Assembly: GCA_039926025.1 (NCBI GenBank)
Contig: JBDSXV010000023.1
Location: forward strand, 1-29,983
Direction: 5' to 3'
Length of the DNA: 29,983 bases
Origin: Dokdonella_A sp039926025
GTDB taxonomy: Bacteria > Pseudomonadota > Gammaproteobacteria > Xanthomonadales > Rhodanobacteraceae
A model generated the notes under the pieces. The model saw only the letters and a list, made by a program, of their open reading frames with translations. It had not been told where the DNA came from and searched no databases. Below, piece after piece: positions 14,601 to 23,329 of the stretch. Numbering within the stretch: position 1 is the first letter of the stretch; every line of letters starts with the position of its first letter. Made by a program: the position numbers and the translations under genes.

Positions 14601-15116
14601 CGTCAAATCTCCTCGGCGATCGTAGGGTGATGATGCAGTTGCGCCAACACTATCCCATCGAGAACACAATCGATTCACCGCGATTGCGCGATTCGCCTCC
14701 ACTCATCAGCGCTTCCAGGCCAAGCACGAGCGTGACCCAGACGGTCAAAACACGGTTCTGGTCGGCCAACACAGAGTTGCCATCCCGGTTGCGGAACCGG
14801 CTGAAGCCAAAACGGCAGAAAGATCAACGAGGTTCCGCTTCACCACACGTTCGTTGGCGGGCCCATGATTTCGGATGCACAAACAACCGAGCTGATTGCC
14901 ATATACCCCTTCCTGATTTGCGCCGAACCTCAGCCAGGAATTCGTCCCGAATGCCACGGAATTCCTGGCTGAGCTTCGACGCCAATCGGGTACCCCTTTG
15001 AGAAATTTCGTGGGGCAGTTGACGTTGATGCGACACGCCGGTCCGTGCAACGAATTCCTTGGCTGACACGCTACGATGGTGCGTTGTCCAATCCGCAGCT
15101 TACGAAGGTTGAATTC
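14601..15116. other. Intergenic stretch between divergent genes, with palindromic repeats
   Basis: No gene is supported. Promoters for the two divergent exported-protein genes should lie here, but none is clear. The notable content is an 83-bp hairpin element at 14911-14993 and a partial third copy of its arm at 15052-15066. Confidence 0.5.
14911..14993. repeat. Long imperfect hairpin element
   Basis: CTCAGCCAGGAATTC (14930-14944) is perfectly inverted at 14960-14974 with a 15-nt loop. The arms extend outward about 19 more bases with roughly five mismatches, giving ~34-bp arms. A related arm, GAATTCCTTGGCTGA, recurs at 15052-15066. It resembles a short repeat element rather than a terminator, since no T-run follows either arm. 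Confidence 0.75.
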
Positions 15117-16091
15117 ATGGGACGAGCATGGCTGTGCGTCGTACTTGCGTTGTCGCCGCTTTGCGCGCTTGTTCGCGCTGCAGAAGAACCCGCGTCCATT
15201 CGCACGAATGCTGCGAGCGATTTCCTGCCGGAAGGAGTTGCATGGGACGCAGCACGTAACCGATTCCTGCTCAGCAGCATCCGATTGCATCGCGTGGACA
15301 CGGTAGATCGCCGGACGGGTCGCACGCATCGTTTTGCGGATGCACCAGGTTCGGTACTCGGACTGCATGTCAGCGTGGATGGGAAATCGGTGTGGGCCGT
15401 ATGGACGTCCTTCGGCGCAGGCTTCAAGGAAAATCATGGCACCGGCATCGTTGCCTGGTCGCTCGCGGATGCACACCGCATCGGCGCCTGGCCGTTGCCG
15501 GATCACGACGCGCGCGCAAACCTTGGCGACCTGCTGATGCTGGATTCAAACACGATCGTTGCCAGCGATAGCGGCACCGGTGCGATCTATGAATTCGACA
15601 TGCGGCGGCACGACTATCGGACCGTCATCGCTGCCGGGCATTTTTCATCACCGCAGGGGATTGCGGCAGGCCGTGCGGTAGGAGATGTCTACCTGGCCGA
15701 CTACGACACCGGCTTGTGGCGCGTAGCGCTAGGAGATGGATCACGCAAGGCATTGACAGCCCCAGCCGGCGTGGAACTGCGCGGCATCGACGGCCTGTAT
15801 CGTGTCGGCAACGGTTTGATCGGCGTGCAGAACGGCACCAGCACCCATCGCATCCTATGGCTCGCGCTCGGCGACGACGACGCGATCACCTGCGTTGAGC
15901 CGCTCGCCAAGGGACGACCCGAATGGGATGAACCTACGCTGGGTGTCGTGGTCGATGGGCGCTTCTGGTTCAATGCCGCAAGCCAATGGAGCCGGTTCGA
16001 CGACAACCTCAAACCTCGCGCCGACGCAAAGCTGCAATCTCCACTGCTGGACTCGGTGGCCGTTCCGCTCGATGCAGCGACTCAGCACTGA
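15117..16091 (+). CDS. Exported beta-propeller (SMP-30/gluconolactonase-like) protein
   Basis: The 324-aa protein starts with a signal peptide (MGRAWLCVVLALSPLCALVRA). The rest is a repeated-blade pattern typical of SMP-30/NHL-like six-bladed propellers: FLPEGVAWDAARNRFLLSS (~39-57) as the first blade, SVLGLHVSVDGKSVWAVW, then FSSPQGIAAGRAVGDVYLADY and LRGIDGLYRVGNGLIGVQNG. The EGVAWD and SPQGIA blade starts are where metal-binding acids and asparagines lie in lactonases. Here ligands cannot be fully assigned, so enzymatic activity is uncertain. ATG at 15117 is preceded by GAAGG. It is likely periplasmic. Confidence 0.8.
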   Translation: MGRAWLCVVLALSPLCALVRAAEEPASIRTNAASDFLPEGVAWDAARNRFLLSSIRLHRVDTVDRRTGRTHRFADAPGSVLGLHVSVDGKSVWAVWTSFGAGFKENHGTGIVAWSLADAHRIGAWPLPDHDARANLGDLLMLDSNTIVASDSGTGAIYEFDMRRHDYRTVIAAGHFSSPQGIAAGRAVGDVYLADYDTGLWRVALGDGSRKALTAPAGVELRGIDGLYRVGNGLIGVQNGTSTHRILWLALGDDDAITCVEPLAKGRPEWDEPTLGVVVDGRFWFNAASQWSRFDDNLKPRADAKLQSPLLDSVAVPLDAATQH

Positions 16092-16298
16092 TTCGACTTT
16101 TCTTCCGCGCGTGCTGGCGGCTGAATCATCCAGCCCGCGTGCCACACAAACGACTGGTCGTGCTCGCGCATCAATCCGGCGCATGTGAGTCGAACCTGTC
16201 GGATATCACGCGGCCCAATTCAATTGTGCTACCGCATCGCAGGAACAACCGGCGTGGCCGGCGCGCGCCATCCATCAACCACGAAAGGGAACCACGCA

Positions 16299-16718
16299 AT
16301 GACACGAACAATGAACGCGGCGTTTGCATGCCTGCTGCTCGCAACAAATGCCGCAATCGCGGCCGGCAAGGCGCCGAATGAGGCGGGCGTGCGCGACGCC
16401 GAGAACCAGTGGAGCGAGGCGTTCATCAGTGGAAACACAACAGCTCTGGATGCACTGCTGGACACCGACTACGTCTCGACAGGCACAAATGGCAAGGCGC
16501 GCACAAAAGAAGAAATCATCCGCATCTCGGGCACGTATGCCAAGGCGCATCCGGGCGAACATGCGAAGCCCTTGTCGCCGACCTCCACCATTCGCGTCAT
16601 CGGCGACGCGGCGGTCGTGCAACATCACAACAGCAGCGATACCTCGGTCGATGTGTTCTATTTTCGCGATGGCCGCTGGCACGCGTGGTATTCGCAGCAC
16701 ACCAAGGTCGAAGGCTGA
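16299..16718 (+). CDS. Exported DUF4440/NTF2-like protein
   Basis: The 139-aa protein has a signal peptide (MTRTMNAAFACLLLATNAAIAAG). An NTF2-like domain follows, with DAENQWSEAFISGNTTALDALLDTDYVSTG (residues ~34-63, quoted only to show its DUF4440 helix and strand), TIRVIGDAAVVQH and a final strand pair VFYFRDGRWHAWYSQHT. The order matches DUF4440. Function is unknown for most exported members. AAAGGGA lies 9 nt before the ATG at 16299. Two strong hairpins follow the stop. It is unrelated in close sequence to the protein at 14157-14600. Confidence 0.83.
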   Translation: MTRTMNAAFACLLLATNAAIAAGKAPNEAGVRDAENQWSEAFISGNTTALDALLDTDYVSTGTNGKARTKEEIIRISGTYAKAHPGEHAKPLSPTSTIRVIGDAAVVQHHNSSDTSVDVFYFRDGRWHAWYSQHTKVEG

Positions 16719-16733
16719 GGCTTCGCTGCACGC

Positions 16734-16787
16734 GATGTCGGGTGACCTCGACGATCCCGACATCGACAGCTCTCGATCAAGCTGTCG
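16734..16787 (+). terminator. Double hairpin after DUF4440 gene
   Basis: GATGTCGGG (16734-16742) pairs with CCCGACATC (16756-16764), and CGACAGCT (16764-16771) pairs with AGCTGTCG (16780-16787). Both stems are perfect. Only TT follows, so intrinsic termination may be weak. Position after the stop supports an end-of-transcript role. Confidence 0.4.
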
Positions 16788-16920
16788 TTAAACCAAGATG
16801 CGCACTTCCTGCATCCATCCATGGCCTGCACGGCATGCTCCACGGATGCATTGATCGCACGATGTGCGGCGCGTCGCATCCGGAGCGAGGCAGGCCTCAT
16901 CCACTGCCAGGAATCCGCGC

Positions 16921-18342
16921 TTGAAAGTCAACGTTGCCAGCAAAGCATCTTCACACTCACGTCATCGCCCGTTCGCGCCGGTTCTGCCCGCCTTGCTCGT
17001 GTCCCTGATCGCCAATTCCATGGCCGTGGCGAAATCGCCAGAATCGCCGAGGACAGCGACTACTGCGTTCGTGTCGGTGAATGTTCTGCCGATGGATTCC
17101 GAGGGCGTGTTGCGGCATCAGACCGTCCTGGTGAAGGACGGTAAGATCGCGGCGGTGGGCGCGGATATCGAAGTGCCTCGTGGTGCACACATCATCGATG
17201 GCCACGGCACTGCCTTCCTCTCGCCCGGCCTCGCTGACATGCATACGCACGCGGACACATCCGCGGACATGGCGCTCTATCTTGCAAACAGCGTGACCAG
17301 CGTGCTCAACATGGGCGAAGCGTCGAACGAATTCATTGCCCAGGTACGGCCAGCGATCAATCATGGTGATCGGCCCGGACCGCATATCTACGCGGCTCTT
17401 CTTGTCGACGGCTCGCCACGCTATGGTCATTTCTTCATTACCACCGCAGACGAAGCGCGCTCGATCGTGCGCCTGGCCAAGACCAATGGCTATGAATTCA
17501 TCAAGGTCTACAACAACCTGTCGCCCGAATGCTTCAACGCTCTCATTGAAGAAGGACGCCGGCAGCACATACCGATCATCGGACATGGCGTTACCCGCGT
17601 CGGCATCGAGCGCCAGCTTGACGCGGGCCAGCTCATGGTCGCGCACGCGGAGGAGTTCCTCTATACCTACTTTGCACACCCGAAGGAGGGTCAGACCGAT
17701 CTCCACGCCGACCCCTCACGCATTCCGGCTGCGATCGCACTGATCCTGCGCGACAAGGCGTTCATCACCGCCGACCTCAACACCTACGCAACGATTGCAC
17801 GCCAGTGGGGCAAGCCCGAGGTCGTGCAAGGGTTCCTGCGCCAGCCCGAGATCCGCTATCTGTCGCCGGACCGCCGCATCAAATGGCAGGACGCTGGATA
17901 CGACGCACATACGGGTGACCTGAGCGGGAATCTCGCCTTCCTCAAGCGTTTCACAAAAGCAATGAGCGATGCTGGCGTGCCGCTGATTACCGGCACGGAT
18001 GCGCCGACGATCCCCGGCCTCGCGCCCGGTACTTCTTTGCATGACGACCTGCGCGCACTGGAAGACGCAGGCCTCTCGCGCTATCAGGTGCTCGCGGCTG
18101 CGACGCGCACGCCGGGTGAGATGATCCATCGTGGCGTACCGGGCGCCGATGCGTTCGGCACAATTGCCAGCGGGAGTCGTGCCGACCTGCTGCTGACCGA
18201 TCGAAATCCGCTCGATGATCTGTCGACCCTGCGCAAACCACTCGGCGTCATGGCCAACGGAAAGTGGTACGCGCAATCCGACCTGCAGGCGTTGCTCGAT
18301 GGTCTCGCCAGCAAATACCGGAAAGCACTGATTCCGAAATAG
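16921..18342 (+). CDS. Exported metal-dependent amidohydrolase
   Basis: The 473-aa protein is an amidohydrolase of the imidazolonepropionase/prolidase-like group. After an N-terminal signal (basic residues, then VLPALLVSLIANSMAVA), a beta-sandwich part contains VKDGKIAAVG and IDGHGTAFLSPGLADMHTHAD. Metal ligands can be placed at H108 and H110 (HTH), K195 in YEFIKVYN (probable carboxylated lysine), H222 in IIGHGV, H242 in VAHAEEF and D360 in ITGTDAP. The C-terminal AFGTIASGSRADLLLTDRNPL closes the barrel typically. Substrate is unknown; the signal suggests periplasmic peptide or imide hydrolysis. The start is a TTG at 16921 with AGGA ~11 nt upstream; codons before it look non-coding. Confidence 0.87.
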   Translation: MKVNVASKASSHSRHRPFAPVLPALLVSLIANSMAVAKSPESPRTATTAFVSVNVLPMDSEGVLRHQTVLVKDGKIAAVGADIEVPRGAHIIDGHGTAFLSPGLADMHTHADTSADMALYLANSVTSVLNMGEASNEFIAQVRPAINHGDRPGPHIYAALLVDGSPRYGHFFITTADEARSIVRLAKTNGYEFIKVYNNLSPECFNALIEEGRRQHIPIIGHGVTRVGIERQLDAGQLMVAHAEEFLYTYFAHPKEGQTDLHADPSRIPAAIALILRDKAFITADLNTYATIARQWGKPEVVQGFLRQPEIRYLSPDRRIKWQDAGYDAHTGDLSGNLAFLKRFTKAMSDAGVPLITGTDAPTIPGLAPGTSLHDDLRALEDAGLSRYQVLAAATRTPGEMIHRGVPGADAFGTIASGSRADLLLTDRNPLDDLSTLRKPLGVMANGKWYAQSDLQALLDGLASKYRKALIPK

Positions 18343-18369
18343 GAACAAGCGCCTGCAACGGACTGTCGA

Positions 18370-19071
18370 TCACTGGATCAAGTCGACCTGCTTCGCGGCC
18401 GTGTACCAGAGCAAGCCGAAGTGGCCGTAGGTGTAGGTGTAGCTTGCGGTCTCGCCGGCGATCGAGGAACTGTGCACACCGCCGACCACGCATACGCCGG
18501 TTGAGCAGACGATTTCGTCGCTCCACGACTTGATCGAATACGCGCGCGCGCCGAGGCGCTTGCCATGGATGCCTGACAGGAATGGACTGCCGACCGATAG
18601 TCCCCAGTATGCGCATGTCGTCGTGGCAACATTGAACGGATAGGCGCCGCAACTCCACAGACCGCGATAGGCGCCAGCGATGCCGACGAAACTGTCGACA
18701 TGGGCGGCAAGACCCAGTCGGGTGATTTCGCGTGCCAGCAAGGTGACACCCATCGAATGTCCGATCACATCGATCTTGCCGGTGCATGAAGAAGCGACCG
18801 CATCGATCAGCGCGTCCTCGACCGGCCCCTCCTCGCTGCCGTTGTGGTCGTTGCAGGCGGGACAGATCTTGCTGCCCCAGCTCGGGCGGAATATCTGTGC
18901 GTCGTCATAACCACGCGCCCTGAGCTCGACGTAGGTATTGTCGAAATCCGACGGTGTGCCGGCATTGCCATGCACCAGCACGACGTTGTCGACGCACACC
19001 GCATGCACGCGCCCGGCCAGCAACACTCCAAGCAGCACGATCCAACGGATGTTTTGACAATGGGTATACAT
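18370..19071 (-). CDS. Exported triacylglycerol lipase/esterase, alpha/beta hydrolase
   Basis: The 233-aa protein has a signal peptide (basic start, then WIVLLGVLLAGRVHA). The mature domain opens with VVLVHGNAGTPSDFDN, the oxyanion-hole strand of lipases. The nucleophile elbow is GHSMG with S106, and likely partners are D185 in KSWSDEIVCS and H217 in TYGHFGLL. Several cysteine pairs (for instance CPAC, and SCGAYPF to TTCAYW) suggest disulfides in an exported enzyme. It fits small secreted lipases of the EstA/PGAP-like type acting on lipid esters. GGGAGGA immediately precedes tandem ATGs at 19074 and 19071; the second has slightly better spacing. It converges with the amidohydrolase gene. Confidence 0.87.
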   Translation of the reverse strand: MYTHCQNIRWIVLLGVLLAGRVHAVCVDNVVLVHGNAGTPSDFDNTYVELRARGYDDAQIFRPSWGSKICPACNDHNGSEEGPVEDALIDAVASSCTGKIDVIGHSMGVTLLAREITRLGLAAHVDSFVGIAGAYRGLWSCGAYPFNVATTTCAYWGLSVGSPFLSGIHGKRLGARAYSIKSWSDEIVCSTGVCVVGGVHSSSIAGETASYTYTYGHFGLLWYTAAKQVDLIQ

Positions 19072-19232
19072 CATTCCTCCCGGCCCGCCGCAACAACGGC
19101 GTGCATGCCAGCCACGAAGCATGCGAGGCTAGCGCTCGCAGGCGCCCGGTGAACTTGTACAAAAGTACTAGGGTGGTATCGCGCGCAGGAGACCCATGCG
19201 TGTGCTTCGCGCATTATTCTTTTGAGTGCAAT

Positions 19233-20088
19233 TCAATGGGCTTCGAAACCATCCACGAAGATCAAATCGGGCTGCAACTCGTAGGCGCCAATATCGACCG
19301 GCCCACTGCGCGGATAGCCGCGTTGATCCGTCGCAGATGCACCGTCGCTGCTACCTGCATTGACCGCAGGGCTGCCCATCGCGATGGCCATTGTCAGGGT
19401 TGCGCCACCGTTTGCTGCTGGATCGGCGAGACCGGCGCTGGCAAATTGCGTTCCCGGCGCAACCGCGATTTCCTGCTGGCCCGAGACGGGACGTGTCTGT
19501 GGCCATTGCAGATTGGCCGTGCTCCAACGACATGGATCGCACCGCCGCCGTCGTCGTGTGCGGCCGCGATCGCATGGTTGTCTGCAAAGTGCACATTGAA
19601 GACTTGAATGGTCACGGCCTGCCACGGGCCGCCGGTCGCCTTGAACAAGCCTGCACCGCTGGCGCCTGGCGTGCTGCCATTGACGACCGCACCGTTTTGC
19701 AACGAGAACGTGTACGTAAGGTTCGAAGGTTTCTGCACTTCGATCACACGATGGGCGTTGCCGGCCGACAGAGTAGCGTCGCCAAGATCGAGCACGGCAG
19801 CGCGAGTCACGCTCAGCGTCGCCTTGAGCGCAAGCGTCGATGTGCCGATGTTGAGGTCGATGTGCCGATGTTGAGCTGGATCGCGCCACCGCTGCCAAGC
19901 GCCTGCTGCAACTGCGCGGTCGTCACACTGCCTGCGCTACCGTTGCCCCGGACAACCGGTTGCACCAACGCAGGAACCGACGGCGCCGAGCAATCAAATT
20001 GCGACTGCGCTGCGCACACGCCCAGCAGCAGGAGCGCAAAGCAGGAGAAGACAGCGACCGCATGTCGCTTCGCATCGAACGTGACCAT
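19233..20088 (-). pseudogene. Secreted repeat protein with C-terminal IFVDGFE tail, frameshifted
   Basis: Three reading frames on the minus strand together look like one secreted beta-helix (choice-of-anchor Q-like) protein. The first frame runs from ATG 20088: signal peptide AVAVFSCFALLLLGVCA, then TTAQLQQALGSGGAIQLNIG. At 19836-19875 a perfect 20-bp tandem duplication shifts the frame. Removing one copy gives LNIGTSTLALKATLSVTRAA, which runs straight into the second frame (LDLGDATLSAGNAHRVIEV, and GGGAIHVVG). Around 19520-19545 homology jumps to the third frame (ANLQWPQTRPVSGQQE, SPAVNAGS, GPVDIGAYELQPDLIFVDGFEAH), probably across an internal deletion, since full-length relatives have many more repeats there. 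At least two lesions, so it is very likely dead. Confidence 0.75.
19836..19875 (-). repeat. 20-bp perfect tandem duplication inside a pseudogene
   Basis: GTCGATGTGCCGATGTTGAG at 19836-19855 is repeated exactly at 19856-19875. Because 20 is not a multiple of 3 it shifts the reading frame; deleting one copy restores a continuous frame. Confidence 0.9.
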
Positions 20089-20330
20089 GGCGTGTCGGGG
20101 CATGCGGTTATGCAAGGCGCAAACGACGACAACCTGTTCCACGTCGGAGTCTGATGCGTGAAGATATTCGCGTTGTCGTCGTGTCTCACAGCCCCGTGAA
20201 TCGTACGGCCGCACTTGCCTCGACAGCGTGATGCCGTCGACAACTTCCGCTCATGCCACCTCGCCCCTGGGCGCGATCGATTGCAAGCCGCTTGGCCTCC
20301 CACCCTGCAATCACGTGACGCCCGCCGCAG

Positions 20331-20546
20331 CTAGTGCAGAAGCGATGACTCTTGCGCTGTCACGGCCCCATCGCCGATCGCGCTCGCCTGCAGAGCCACG
20401 GGCTGCCATTCGGAGATCTTCTGCTGATCGAGCGTCAGGCCATACAAGTCCACGAACTGGCCACGTCGATACGTCGCCGACTGCCAGGCCCCACCGCCAA
20501 TCTTCACTTCCACGACTTGGCCTTCTATCGGGTGCTCGTTGTTCAT
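20331..20546 (-). CDS. Small hypothetical protein, 71 aa
   Basis: No family is recognised. The protein starts MNNEHPIEGQVVEVKIGGG and has alternating strands (VVEVKIG, SATYRRGQFVDLYGL) that suggest a small beta-rich domain, then a helix around LDQQKISEWQPVALQA and a polar tail. It has no signal peptide or membrane segment. CGGAG lies 8 nt before the ATG at 20546, which is the main reason to believe it. Neighbours are a pseudogene downstream and a stretch of lower GC upstream with a possible promoter. Confidence 0.55.
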   Translation of the reverse strand: MNNEHPIEGQVVEVKIGGGAWQSATYRRGQFVDLYGLTLDQQKISEWQPVALQASAIGDGAVTAQESSLLH

Positions 20547-20989
20547 GTCGATCTCCGTGGTCTGGATGGCGCGTGTGATCGCCCGGCTTGAATCGCACGA
20601 CAAGGCGGAATCCCCGCATGCCCTGGCGAATATACGAGGCGTATCGTGCAACTTGCATATTACGACGTCTTTCGTATACCTGTGGTACTTTGGTGTTGCA
20701 ACAATTGCGAATTGATTGCCGCCTGGGCACCGCTGGCACCTGCGTTGCAGATGTCCCCTGTAAGGACGAGCTGGCCTGCAAAATCGTCGCTGCGGCCGAT
20801 GAGATCATCTGGATTGGTCGCATGGCCATGCGGACAGATCCATCGATCGATATGTCCGTATCATTGGAATCGACGACCGCCTCGACGCGATCGCTGATTC
20901 CGGTCGGCGTCGCAACCGCCACCTCAGCCGCGACGAACTGCCTGACGCGACGAACTGCCTGATCTGATGGGCGCTGCAGCGGCGTTACC
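20547..20989. other. Intergenic stretch with competing weak frames
   Basis: Open frames exist on both strands across 20590-20960, but neither has a recognised family or ribosome binding site, and the 20640-20720 part is AT-richer as in a regulatory region. A 15-bp direct repeat CGACGAACTGCCTGA with a 17-bp period lies at 20931-20962. Confidence 0.4.
20673..20701 (-). promoter_or_regulatory. Possible sigma70 promoter for the 71-aa gene
   Basis: On the minus strand TTGCAA (20701-20696) and TATACG (20678-20673) are 17 nt apart. Each matches the consensus box at 4 of 6 positions. They lie about 130 bp upstream of the ATG at 20546, in a local AT-rich patch. This is suggestive only. Confidence 0.3.
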
Positions 20990-21265
20990 TCACGCCTCCT
21001 GCTGGGCTGCAGCTTCCTTCATTCCCTGAAGGACCTCTTCGAGTTCGGCGACAACCACTTCCAGCGCATCGTGCAACTGGCCCTGGCGGCTCATGAGGTC
21101 ATCGATCTTGTCGATCTTCTTCAACCCCGACAAATCGCCGTCGAACAACATCCACATCGACGTCAGGTGCTCAACGTTGGTCTTGGAGTAGTGGCGCATT
21201 TCTTTCAACTGGCTCAGCGAATCGGCGAGATGATCTGCGACGGACTTGGTGTTTTCCATGGACAT
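20990..21265 (-). CDS. Hypothetical coiled-coil protein, 91 aa
   Basis: The 91-aa protein is almost entirely helical and charged, with heptad-like leucines and valines in VADHLADSLSQLKEMR and ALEVVVAELEEVLQGM, and a middle WMLFDGDLSGLKKIDKIDD. No signal or membrane segment is seen and I do not recognise the family. The heptads suggest a dimer or a partner-binding helix pair. GGAGAG lies 5 nt before the ATG. No partner gene is obvious; neighbours on the same strand are an SDR protein upstream and a small hypothetical gene downstream. Confidence 0.75.
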   Translation of the reverse strand: MSMENTKSVADHLADSLSQLKEMRHYSKTNVEHLTSMWMLFDGDLSGLKKIDKIDDLMSRQGQLHDALEVVVAELEEVLQGMKEAAAQQEA

Positions 21266-21559
21266 GGCGCTCTCCTGTCAGGACGAATGAGCCTCCAACA
21301 TCCACTTTTGGAACTGAACGTGGCCGAACCGCCGCATACGGGGTGCGCGCAGGCGCGGTCAGTCGAGTGCGAACGCAACCAGGAGGCCGAGCATGCAACT
21401 CATGTACGGGTCGACGAGTACAACCGCCAGAAACATGTCGATGGCGGTCATGTCATCGATCCATTGGCGCCGACCGCATGGGTGCGTTGCTGCGAGATCG
21501 TCGCCCGCGGCCGCCGCGCTATGCGCCAGAATCGGACAGGCACATCAGCCCGGAGCGCA

Positions 21560-23119
21560 TCACCAATCTGTCGGACGATAATCCTTGAGGAATTTGCCCC
21601 AGACATGCTCGCCCGAGTTGCGGCCGCTGATGATCGGATCGACGATGCGCGCCGCACCGTCCACGATGTCAAGTGGTGGATGGAAACGCTCCTCGATGAT
21701 CTTGCGCGCCGCGTGTTCGGCTGGATCCTCGTCGGTGACCCAGCCGGTGTCGACCGCATTCATGTGGATGCCGTCGTTCTGGTAGTCGGTTGCTGCCGTG
21801 CGCGTCATCATGTTGAGCGCCGCCTTCGCCATGTTCGTGTGCGGATGCCGCGTGGTCTTGAAATTTCGATAGAACTGCCCTTCGACGGCGGACACGTTGA
21901 CGATGTGCTTGTCGCGTTCCGGCGTGCGCAGCATCAGGGGTTTCAGCCGAGCATTGATGATGAATGGCGCGATCGCATTGACCAGCTGCACCTCGAGCAA
22001 TTCGACTGACGGCACTTCGGCCATCAGCAGGCGCCACGAATTGCGCTCGCGCAGGTCTACCTGCTGCAGGTCCTGATCGAGCTTGCCTTGAGGAAACAGA
22101 TGTTGCCGACCGGAAAATTCTTCGGCGAGTAGCGGCACCTGTGATAGTTCGGCGGCACGCGTGATGCCGGGCACGTCGTCGAGCGGGCGTGTTTTCTCCA
22201 GCGATGACATAGCGCCGGCTTCCGGCAGCATGTCGTACCGACGCAGACCCTCGTAACGCCCCAGCAGCTTGCGCAGATGCTGCGGCACGTCATGCGCTGC
22301 GGCCGTCTCGCCTTCCATCATGTGCGCGTAGAACTCGGGCGGACGGCGCACGGTCTGGCACGCATTGTTGATGATGAAATCGAGACGGCTGCGCGTCGCA
22401 ACGAGTTCATGGCAGAACGCTTCCACGCTCGGCGTATGGCGCAGGTCCAGCCCGAAAATTTCGAGGCGATCGGCCCACTCTGCAAAGTCGGGTTCTTCCG
22501 CGTAACGGGCAGCCGAGTCGCGCGGAAAGCGTGTCGTCACGATCAGGCTCGCGCCTGCACGCAACAACTTGAGGCCGGCCTGATACCCGATCTTGACGCG
22601 CCCTCCGGTCAGCAAGGCGACGCGTCCGCGCAAGTCGGTGGTCTCGGTGCGCTTGGCGAAATTGAATTCGGCGCAGGACGGGCAAAGCTGATCGTAGAAA
22701 TGATGGATCAGCGAATATTTCTGCTTGCAGACATAGCAGTGCTGCAGCTCGACCGACTCGCGCCGTTCCGGCTGATTGTCTTCGCTATCGTTTGAAACGA
22801 AACCTTCGGGCGGAAAGACATTCGGCGTCGTGAACACGGGACGCCGCCGCAATTCTCGGATGCCGGTCGCGTGCAGCAGCGCTTCCTCGCGCTCGATCTG
22901 TGCCGCGTTGCGTTCGCGTTCGGCTGCCTTGAGCTTCTGACGTCGCAGCACGGGGTCGGGGTGATAGACCCGGGCCACCGCCTGATGCAGGCGCTCGCGA
23001 TCTTCGGCCGGCAACCGATCAAGCACAGTCCGGTCGGCGGCGACCGCTTCGAGCAGTTGGATACTCGCGCGCACGTCGTCGGCGAGGGAAGATTCCGCAA
23101 CAGGCGGCGGTGAGGGCAT
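21560..23119 (-). CDS. Large SDR-family oxidoreductase-like protein with zinc ribbon
   Basis: The 519-aa protein has three parts. Residues 1-100 are helical and charged (AERERNAAQIEREEALLHA). Residues ~125-150 are a zinc ribbon, CYVC (C128, C131) and CPSC (C146, C149). From ~165 a short-chain dehydrogenase Rossmann domain begins with LLTGGRVKIGYQ. It continues with DFIINNACQT, then a long insert of about 110 residues, VQLVNAIAPFIINARL, IVNVSAVEGQF and NMAKAALNMM. The usual catalytic Tyr of YxxxK is replaced: the lysine is in NMAK and the residue four before it is Thr. Activity may therefore differ from ordinary SDR reductases. AAGGA lies 6 nt before the ATG at 23119; a longer in-frame start exists but has no homology. 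Divergent to dinB-like gene. Confidence 0.82.
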   Translation of the reverse strand: MPSPPPVAESSLADDVRASIQLLEAVAADRTVLDRLPAEDRERLHQAVARVYHPDPVLRRQKLKAAERERNAAQIEREEALLHATGIRELRRRPVFTTPNVFPPEGFVSNDSEDNQPERRESVELQHCYVCKQKYSLIHHFYDQLCPSCAEFNFAKRTETTDLRGRVALLTGGRVKIGYQAGLKLLRAGASLIVTTRFPRDSAARYAEEPDFAEWADRLEIFGLDLRHTPSVEAFCHELVATRSRLDFIINNACQTVRRPPEFYAHMMEGETAAAHDVPQHLRKLLGRYEGLRRYDMLPEAGAMSSLEKTRPLDDVPGITRAAELSQVPLLAEEFSGRQHLFPQGKLDQDLQQVDLRERNSWRLLMAEVPSVELLEVQLVNAIAPFIINARLKPLMLRTPERDKHIVNVSAVEGQFYRNFKTTRHPHTNMAKAALNMMTRTAATDYQNDGIHMNAVDTGWVTDEDPAEHAARKIIEERFHPPLDIVDGAARIVDPIISGRNSGEHVWGKFLKDYRPTDW

Positions 23120-23329
23120 TGCAGTCCTTGTATTCGTGGCAGCAGTCAACCTGGCGTAGCGCGCAACAGAGGATGGCGTTCCCATCACCCCGGAAAAAAA
23201 ACCGAATCGCGCGCCCGGCATGCGACACTTTCGCGGCTGGAAACCGGCAATTTTAGCGGTTCCGACCGCCCGGGAACATTCCTTTTGCCGCCATAGCACC
23301 CGTCATTTACCCAATCGCGCCGGAAAACC

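Noticed and set aside
20311..20962. Competing frames on both strands (plus 20588-20962, minus 20922-20311)
   Set aside because: No ribosome binding site, no family, and mutually exclusive; only the 71-aa frame at 20331-20546 has a good start.
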